DNA of 64,000 bases from Clostridia bacterium (lineage in GTDB: Bacteria; Bacillota; Clostridia; Oscillospirales; Acutalibacteraceae): the NCBI GenBank assembly GCA_017407755.1, contig JAFQVY010000015.1:110798-174797 (forward strand), given 5' to 3'. Made by a program: the position numbers and the translations under genes. Positions within the stretch are counted from its first letter, which is position 1, and the number at the start of each line of letters is the position of its first letter. The notes below the pieces were generated by a model. The model made no database searches. It was not told the DNA's origin and saw only the letters and a list, made by a program, of their open reading frames with translations. Below are positions 58,703-64,000 of the stretch, in pieces.

Positions 58703-59913
58703 CACTCAAGCTCAAGATAATAGGGTTGGTCAGCACCGTTTTCTAAACTGTCGCAGTATATATATCGGACTGTAAGATTTTCTTCGTCATAGGCGAAAAT
58801 AAAATATTCATAACTATCTGTTGCTTTAGTGAAAGGCTCGTTGGGACCTTGGTATCTGAACAGGCAAGTATATCTGCCTTTCTTAATTACAGGGTATTTC
58901 CAATGTTTTGAGTCTTTTAATTCGTATTCTTCAAACAAAGCCTTTACACGGTCAACTTCTTTGTCGAATTCCTCTTTTTCAAGAGGCCACTGGGCATAAA
59001 TATCGTAGGTGTAATCCATTACCTCAAAAAAGCGGTAGTAATAGCGCGAATCAAGTTCAATGTATTCCCTGCTTCCGTCCGGCAGTTTGACGCTTTTTCG
59101 CACATTTGCCCACAAGGGAAACAACTCTTGAAAAAACATACTTTTGTTTGCAAGGCATTCGGCATCGAATTTTCGATAATTCTTAATATCTGTGGTTATA
59201 GAACGATTATTAGTTGTTCCAAGTGAGAAGATAAAGCAAAAAGGTAAGCTTAATATGCAAAGTGCCAGTGCGATTATTTTTACTACACGTTTCCAAGTAA
59301 AATTTATTTTTGATAAAATCAAAACAGAAATAGAAGGGAGCAAGGAAAGGAAAATAAAAACATATAACAGAGGGTTTGTGTTAATACGGGGGTATTCATA
59401 TTGCAGTAAACCTAACATAAAGGCAAATATACATAAAAATACAGGTAGCCATACGATAATGAAAGTAATGGTGGCCTTAAGTACAGAAAGGACTACTTTG
59501 CCAAAACTTCTTTTGCATGTTTCCTTCGGCATTGGTATAGCGGAGGAGTAAAGAGTTAATTGCTCTGCAAGCTCAAAAACCGTGTAAGGCTTTTCGCTAT
59601 TCAGCCGAACTAAAACCGACAGCTTATCTTGATTTTCTAAAACCGCCTTTTCAATACGGCTTTTTACGTTTTCGATTATACTTTTACTGTTTTCAGGCGA
59701 AAAAATTATCTCTCGTATTTCTTCAATAGTAAAATCAAACTTTCTAAGGGTCGCTATACTTTTAAGCTCATCAATATCTTTCTCAGAAAAATCGAAGGTT
59801 TTTCTGCCAAGATAATTTTCGGTATAGTTGGGAGCAATGAGCTTTTGCTCGATATAGTAGCGGATTGTTCTATCGGTTAGTCCTGTTATCGCGCAAACTG
59901 CTTTGATTTTCAT
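58699..59913 (-). CDS. Membrane-anchored MerR-family regulator
   Basis: 404 residues. The N-terminal winged helix of MerR (KAVCAITGLTDRTIRYYIEQKLIAP at 4-28, then FDFSEKDIDELKSIATLRKFDFTIEEIREI) is followed by a coiled dimer helix (to about 100). Three to four membrane helices (about 145-235) and a C-terminal outer domain of about 170 residues rich in Tyr, Trp and acidic residues complete it. MerR proteins usually sense small molecules in the cytoplasm; here the sensor seems to lie outside. The gene's own promoter has the 19-base spacer and inverted repeat typical of MerR targets, so it likely controls itself. aaaaggaggagtttt precedes the ATG. Confidence 0.88.
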   Translation of the reverse strand: MKIKAVCAITGLTDRTIRYYIEQKLIAPNYTENYLGRKTFDFSEKDIDELKSIATLRKFDFTIEEIREIIFSPENSKSIIENVKSRIEKAVLENQDKLSVLVRLNSEKPYTVFELAEQLTLYSSAIPMPKETCKRSFGKVVLSVLKATITFIIVWLPVFLCIFAFMLGLLQYEYPRINTNPLLYVFIFLSLLPSISVLILSKINFTWKRVVKIIALALCILSLPFCFIFSLGTTNNRSITTDIKNYRKFDAECLANKSMFFQELFPLWANVRKSVKLPDGSREYIELDSRYYYRFFEVMDYTYDIYAQWPLEKEEFDKEVDRVKALFEEYELKDSKHWKYPVIKKGRYTCLFRYQGPNEPFTKATDSYEYFIFAYDEENLTVRYIYCDSLENGADQPYYLELEW

Positions 59914-59936
59914 AAAAACTCCTCCTTTTTACCGAA

Positions 59937-59967
59937 ATTATAAATATTAACGTAGGGTTAAAGTCAA
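59937..59967 (-). promoter_or_regulatory. MerR-type promoter with 19-base spacer and operator
   Basis: Minus strand TTGACT (59967-59962) and TATAAT (59942-59937) are separated by 19 bases. The perfect inverted repeat TTAAC-N5-GTTAA (59947-59961) fills the spacer. MerR proteins untwist such long spacers. Confidence 0.85.
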
Positions 59968-60013
59968 TAGATTCACTTAAAATATATCATAACCTAAGCC
60001 TTCTTGCAATTAA

Positions 60014-60040
60014 AAACGCCTGCTTAAAGCAGGCGTTGTC
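60014..60040 (-). terminator. Terminator of the DUF1292 gene
   Basis: AACGCCTGC / GCAGGCGTT stem followed by TTTTAATTGC on the minus strand. Confidence 0.8.
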
Positions 60041-60042
60041 TT

Positions 60043-60354
60043 TTACTCAGCGAATTGGAGCTGGTCTTTCCACTTGTTTTTGAAAACCTCGAAAACAGCG
60101 TCCACAAGCTCTTCGTCTTCGATACCCTCAAAGGTTTCGTGCTCGTCGTCGATAGAAACTATTTTAAGAATAAGAACCTCACCCTCGGCGTCCTCTTCTT
60201 CCTCAACGGGCATAAGCACAAGGTACTCGTCGCCCTCGTAGTCTACAACGTCAAGATACTCAAACTCAACCTCGTTGCCAAGGTCGTCTTCAAGAACAAT
60301 AATACTGCCCTCTTCTTCCTCAGGAGCATTGTCTTTAATCATATCTTCAGCCAT
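60043..60354 (-). CDS. DUF1292 (YrzB-like) protein
   Basis: 103 residues, very acidic. The central part, IIVLEDDLGNEVEFEYLDVVDYEGDEYLVLMPVEE, is the DUF1292 signature found across Firmicutes, usually near the Holliday-junction resolvase gene yrrK/yqgF. Here it stands alone. The function is unknown. aaaaggagaatttaaa precedes the ATG; a terminator follows directly. Confidence 0.92.
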   Translation of the reverse strand: MAEDMIKDNAPEEEEGSIIVLEDDLGNEVEFEYLDVVDYEGDEYLVLMPVEEEEDAEGEVLILKIVSIDDEHETFEGIEDEELVDAVFEVFKNKWKDQLQFAE

Positions 60355-60428
60355 TTTAAATTCTCCTTTTCTATAGTTATAGAATAACTCTACACTATTT
60401 TGGGTAAAAATGCAATATATATTTTGCG

Positions 60429-63263
60429 TTAATTCAATATATTATTTATTTTTGCAAGGAACTTCTGGATTGCAGTAACGTCGGATATTGTAATCCTGTT
60501 ATCACGGTTTACGTCTGCATTTTCTGTATTCATATCCTCAACGGTAATAATATTTGCAAGATATTTCTGAATCAGAGTAGCATCTTTAATAGTGCGGTAA
60601 TTATCATTGTCAGTGTCTCCAAGCTCGTACTGAACGTCTTCTTTAACATTAAACTCACAAGAACCGATAACTGCATCCTTAAGCTTAGGAACCTTTACAC
60701 AAATATTATATTTACCTGCCTCAGACAAAGTAACAAATCTATTATCAGTTATATGGGCACCCTCAGGATTATCAACAGTAACGGCAATGTCCAAAGGCTC
60801 GCCTGTCCACTTGTCGCCATACTGGTCGTACCAATTAACAAAAGAGGCAATATCATATCTTACCCTAGAGCTATGACTGCCGTTTTTAAGATGTCTGAAA
60901 TTAAGGATAATGTATTTGACATCCTGTATATCAAAATCAGCAGATGCGATTACTCGTTTTTCACGTGGAGTAATCTCCAACCAATCAGAGCAGCTTTCAC
61001 TAAGGGTTCCGGGGTTAACAACAGCACGGATTTTGTATGTGCCGTCTTCAGTAAAGCTTATGCAGTTATTTTCATCAATGGTGGCACCATCAACATCAGC
61101 CTCTGTTTCCCAAGCTATCGGATAATTGTTAAGAGAGTTTCCGTCTGTATCCTTCACGTCTGCAAGCTGAGGAATATAAACAGGCTCATCACCTACTGTA
61201 GCAGTAATGGCAGAGTTGTTATTTGCGGTCAGAACAACTCTCTTCGTTCCCTCTCCTTTTACTGCAAAAGATACCACATAGGGAGGAATATCTTTAGCTG
61301 TTACTATGCCTGACTCTTTGTCTGCTGTTAACTCAATGCCGTCGTTGAGCACATACTGTACGTTACCAATGCCTGCAGCTTTGGCAATAACACTGTTTGA
61401 TGCTTTCTCAACGTATAAAATATCTTCACTGCCCGGACACACTTCCCAATGGCCCATCTCTTTAAAATAGCCGTAATAGGGAACTCCGTTTTTGTTATAT
61501 GCCATCATTTTTATCTGATTAAGACCAAAGGCACCGCCTACATCCATATTAAAGGAAACCGTTGCCAGATTTTCCGCCACAAAATAAGTGGGCAGATACA
61601 TAGGTCTTTGGTCATAAACAATGGAGTTGTAGCTTTCGCTGGTATTATAGGCAGTTGCACCTGATGTCAGCATAGGAACCCTTTGGGCAATCTTATCGAT
61701 GCTTTTATTGCAGTTGTTAGTTATTGTTGTGCTTATATTATTCCATTTAAGGCCTTCATTTGTAAGGTCGGTAGGTTTGGAACTTCCATCATGCTTTTTA
61801 TAATACTTATGGTTGTTTCCGTTGGTGCCATCCCAACCGTTTACATCTTTATTTGTGTATCTTTTATAAAGGCTGTCGTAAGCGTATAAACCCTTAGTAC
61901 TGTCACCATTTGTACCAAAAATTGTAGAGAAGTTGCTCTGTGTATAACCTGATGTACTAAAAGCAAGGACACAACCTTTATCAGCATAAACGTCACCGCT
62001 CATACTGAAAATTGCAACTTTGAAGGTAAGTGCTACAGGAACATCATAAGAAACCTCAGAAGTAGCTGTACCGTAGCCCTGCTCTACATAACCGACTGTC
62101 TGGGCAGGCATAGGCACGGAAACCACGTCATTAACACCAACCGAAGAAGAAAGAGAATTCTCTTCTGTATAAGCAGTCTGAAAGAACTCATTTGCTGTAA
62201 AAGAAAACTGGATTGTTTCTGTAACACCGCCAACTATAAACTTAAGTGTACTGTCAAGCTCTGTTTCGCTGCCAACCAGTTCTTCATAAGAATAGCCTTC
62301 TGTGTTTTCCAATGAGGTGCCTACAGTTGAGGTTGTAGTATTATTAAGGCTGATTTCCTTGTTAACGTCCATTGCAGAGTAGTTTTCTGTTCCAACAAAA
62401 TATGTAACATCGTTGCTGCTTTCATAGTTTGTTCCTGCTACACCTGCAGCATGAGCAGCTTTGATAGAGTCATCCTGATCTCTGTATGCCTCTGCGTCGG
62501 AAATATACTCAAGATCTTCGTCTGCAATAATGGATAAATCAAAATCATAGAAAGCAATACCATAGGAATTATAAGTGAATTTCGCTGTGGCACCGGATCT
62601 TGATATGGAGGTTACTATATTATAAATAACATCGCGGGTTGTGTCATCCTTTAAATCCAGCAATGCATCGTCACAATTATCGCCCTGACCCAGAATATCT
62701 CCGGCGGAGCAGGTTTTGCGTTTGATTCTGTCAGCAATTTCTTCACCCATTTTATTTCTGACAGAAGACAGGGAGTTGGTAATAGTAAGACCTGTAGAAT
62801 GGTAGTTGTCATTACTTACGGAGCCGTTACTCTTAGAAGAAGGATCTGCCAACAAATCTCTTACGTAACATTCATATTCATCGTTACCATGTTTCTTGCC
62901 AAACTGGTCAGCGTAATTATCCGCACATGTATATTTGCCCTCGTTTTCAAAAATAGCGGCGGCAATTGACGCCCAATCGTCAAGAATACTTATTGAGGTG
63001 GTGTCATCAAAGCTGATTTTCTCTTTCAGAATATTGTAAAGATAAACAGAATCAACGTCTGCCTCTTTACCGCCTGAACAATCGTAATATGTGTATGGGC
63101 TAAGGTTTATTCTCTTAATTCCTGTACGTATACCGTTATCGTCTGTGTAATACGTAACAATACCATCCTGCACTTCACCTGCAAATGCATTAAGCGGAAA
63201 TGCAGTTACCATTACGCAAAGCAACAGGAAAGCCGCGATTAATTTTACACATTTCTTTTTCAT
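60429..63263 (-). CDS. Secreted dockerin protein with aerolysin/ETX-MTX2-like middle domain
   Basis: 944 residues. Signal peptide 1-28 (cleavage after AFA). An N-terminal region to about 285 has Cys at 62, 113, 132, 185 and 197 and no clear family. Residues about 290-435 have the Ser/Thr-alternating strands and the VSVPMPAQTVGYVEQ turn of beta-pore-forming proteins of the aerolysin/ETX-MTX2 type. A long region follows, with Ig-like units from about 690. The C-terminal dockerin type I (882-944) has two calcium loops, DTDNDNYRTIKDATLI and DVNRDNRITISDVTAI. Dockerins attach proteins to cohesin scaffolds on or off the cell. A pore-forming role is pattern inference; the dockerin is certain. ccggggtgataat precedes the ATG. 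Confidence 0.85.
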   Translation of the reverse strand: MKKKCVKLIAAFLLLCVMVTAFPLNAFAGEVQDGIVTYYTDDNGIRTGIKRINLSPYTYYDCSGGKEADVDSVYLYNILKEKISFDDTTSISILDDWASIAAAIFENEGKYTCADNYADQFGKKHGNDEYECYVRDLLADPSSKSNGSVSNDNYHSTGLTITNSLSSVRNKMGEEIADRIKRKTCSAGDILGQGDNCDDALLDLKDDTTRDVIYNIVTSISRSGATAKFTYNSYGIAFYDFDLSIIADEDLEYISDAEAYRDQDDSIKAAHAAGVAGTNYESSNDVTYFVGTENYSAMDVNKEISLNNTTTSTVGTSLENTEGYSYEELVGSETELDSTLKFIVGGVTETIQFSFTANEFFQTAYTEENSLSSSVGVNDVVSVPMPAQTVGYVEQGYGTATSEVSYDVPVALTFKVAIFSMSGDVYADKGCVLAFSTSGYTQSNFSTIFGTNGDSTKGLYAYDSLYKRYTNKDVNGWDGTNGNNHKYYKKHDGSSKPTDLTNEGLKWNNISTTITNNCNKSIDKIAQRVPMLTSGATAYNTSESYNSIVYDQRPMYLPTYFVAENLATVSFNMDVGGAFGLNQIKMMAYNKNGVPYYGYFKEMGHWEVCPGSEDILYVEKASNSVIAKAAGIGNVQYVLNDGIELTADKESGIVTAKDIPPYVVSFAVKGEGTKRVVLTANNNSAITATVGDEPVYIPQLADVKDTDGNSLNNYPIAWETEADVDGATIDENNCISFTEDGTYKIRAVVNPGTLSESCSDWLEITPREKRVIASADFDIQDVKYIILNFRHLKNGSHSSRVRYDIASFVNWYDQYGDKWTGEPLDIAVTVDNPEGAHITDNRFVTLSEAGKYNICVKVPKLKDAVIGSCEFNVKEDVQYELGDTDNDNYRTIKDATLIQKYLANIITVEDMNTENADVNRDNRITISDVTAIQKFLAKINNILN

Positions 63264-63315
63264 ATTATCACCCCGGATTTATATTTGACTAAATAAGAAC
63301 TCAGTCTACAAAAAA

Positions 63316-63344
63316 ATAGTATCATAGGATAACATAAATTTCAA
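63316..63344 (-). promoter_or_regulatory. Promoter of the dockerin protein gene
   Basis: Minus strand TTGAAA (63344-63339), 17 bases, TACTAT (63321-63316). Confidence 0.75.
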
Positions 63345-63382
63345 TACTTTGGGAGTAAATACAAGCTTTTATAAGAAACAAA

Positions 63383-63410
63383 AAGCGGCTACCCTTTCGG
63401 ATAGCCGCTT
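63383..63410 (-). terminator. tuf terminator
   Basis: AAGCGGCTA / TAGCCGCTT stem with inner pairs, followed on the minus strand by TTTGTTTC. Confidence 0.85.
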
Positions 63411-63460
63411 AAAGCTTTGATATTGGATTTCAGATTTAAGGAAACCTTAGATTACTGAAA

Positions 63461-64000
63461 TTACTCGTTGATAGCGATAACTGCGCCTGAACCAACTGTT
63501 CTACCACCCTCACGGATAGCGAAACGAAGACCTACTTCGATAGCGATAGGTGTGATAAGCTCAACATCCATCTCAACGTTATCGCCAGGCATGCACATCT
63601 CTGTGCCCTCGGGGAGGCTGATTGTACCTGTAACGTCTGTTGTTCTGAAGTAGAACTGGGGACGGTAGTTGTTGAAGAAAGGAGTATGACGGCCGCCTTC
63701 GTCCTTAGTAAGAACGTAAACCTGACCACGGAACTTTGTGTGGGGGTTGATGGAGCCGGGCTTTGCAAGAACCTGACCACGCTCGATCTCACTTCTCTGA
63801 ACGCCTCTGAGGAGAACACCTACGTTCTCACCAGCCTCTGCGAAGTCCAGAGTCTTTCTGAACATCTCAAGACCTGTAACAACAACCTTACGTCTCTCGT
63901 CTGTGAGACCAACGATCTCAACTTCTTCCTGAGTCTTAACTGTACCTCTCTCAACTCTACCTGTAGCAACAGTACCACGACCTGTGATTGTGAATACGTC
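63461..64000 (-). CDS. tuf: Elongation factor Tu, C-terminal part (5' end outside window)
   Basis: The frame is open to the window edge (179 residues to the stop). It starts within domain 2 ([19 protein letters not shown]). The rest of domain 2 ([20 protein letters not shown], then [12 protein letters not shown]) and domain 3 ([35 protein letters not shown], ending [12 protein letters not shown]) follow. EF-Tu carries aminoacyl-tRNA to the ribosome as a GTP complex. The GTPase domain lies beyond the edge. The ATG at 63865 is an internal Met, not a start, because the conserved sequence continues upstream. Confidence 0.98.
   Translation of the reverse strand, partial: DVFTITGRGTVATGRVERGTVKTQEEVEIVGLTDERRKVVVTGLEMFRKTLDFAEAGENVGVLLRGVQRSEIERGQVLAKPGSINPHTKFRGQVYVLTKDEGGRHTPFFNNYRPQFYFRTTDVTGTISLPEGTEMCMPGDNVEMDVELITPIAIEVGLRFAIREGGRTVGSGAVIAINE

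Noticed and set aside
63461-63865. A stand-alone 134-residue protein starting at ATG 63865
   Set aside because: The conserved EF-Tu sequence continues in frame upstream to the window edge, so this Met is internal.

Overview
The window looks like chromosomal DNA of a Gram-positive anaerobic Clostridia bacterium, most likely a gut or rumen Ruminococcaceae/Oscillospiraceae relative. The evidence is a SCIFF precursor peptide with its radical SAM maturase, a dockerin-bearing secreted protein, a giant secreted CotH-domain protein with CBM26-like starch-binding modules, a class B sortase, an LCP protein, lipoproteins, a DUF1292 protein, a QueT transporter behind a preQ1-type leader, and a collagen-like protein of exosporium type. 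Promoters fit the housekeeping TTGACA-N17-TATAAT pattern, and most genes have clear GGAGG-type ribosome binding sites. No tRNA, rRNA, insertion sequence or CRISPR array was recognised.

Layout. 1-5707 (minus): 5' part of the CotH/CBM protein, truncated by the window edge. 6205-6735: small wall-anchored protein ending in an SPTTGD sorting signal. 6831-10590 (minus): a UDP-GlcNAc 4,6-dehydratase-like membrane protein followed by glmS, driven by a consensus promoter. A divergent promoter then drives a surface-glycan cluster, 10773-21655: initiating sugar transferase, D-2-hydroxyacid dehydrogenase, D-Ala-D-Ala ligase homologue, GT4 glycosyltransferase, UDP-N-acetylhexosamine 6-dehydrogenase, asparagine-synthetase-like amidotransferase, UDP-hexose 4-epimerase, MurF-like ligase, metallophosphoesterase and CYTH protein. 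A convergent DUF1919 gene follows. A uronate-sugar pathway next to peptidoglycan-type D-amino-acid ligases is the most unusual metabolic combination here.

22548-28588: SCIFF peptide, maturase, an Orn/Lys/Arg decarboxylase-family gene, an FHA-SEDS fusion and a class B PBP. 28723-31587: secA. 31609-32470: a small XRE repressor/zinc-ribbon module with paired operators, bracketed by two nearly identical terminator hairpins. 32605-37050: gltX, glnS, a FabG-like SDR and a DUF308 membrane protein. 37184-38596: a lipoprotein and a small zinc-ribbon membrane protein. 38739-42559: a methionine operon (metF, stand-alone MetH activation domain, metH). 42593-45280 (minus): LCP, sortase B and a lipoprotein. 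45399-47905 (minus): proS, acpP and an aquaporin.

48105-64000 holds a patatin-like lipase, a DUF3021/LytTR/Ntn-hydrolase group, the collagen-like protein, a SulP transporter, an EFR1 ferredoxin with a membrane-bound XRE regulator, a phosphohexomutase, an HPr-like protein without the active-site His, the riboswitch-controlled queT, a membrane-anchored MerR regulator with its own 19-bp-spacer promoter, a DUF1292 protein, the dockerin protein whose middle resembles an aerolysin/ETX-MTX2 pore-forming domain, and the C-terminal part of EF-Tu at the right edge. All functions are read from sequence motifs by eye; no database search was run.
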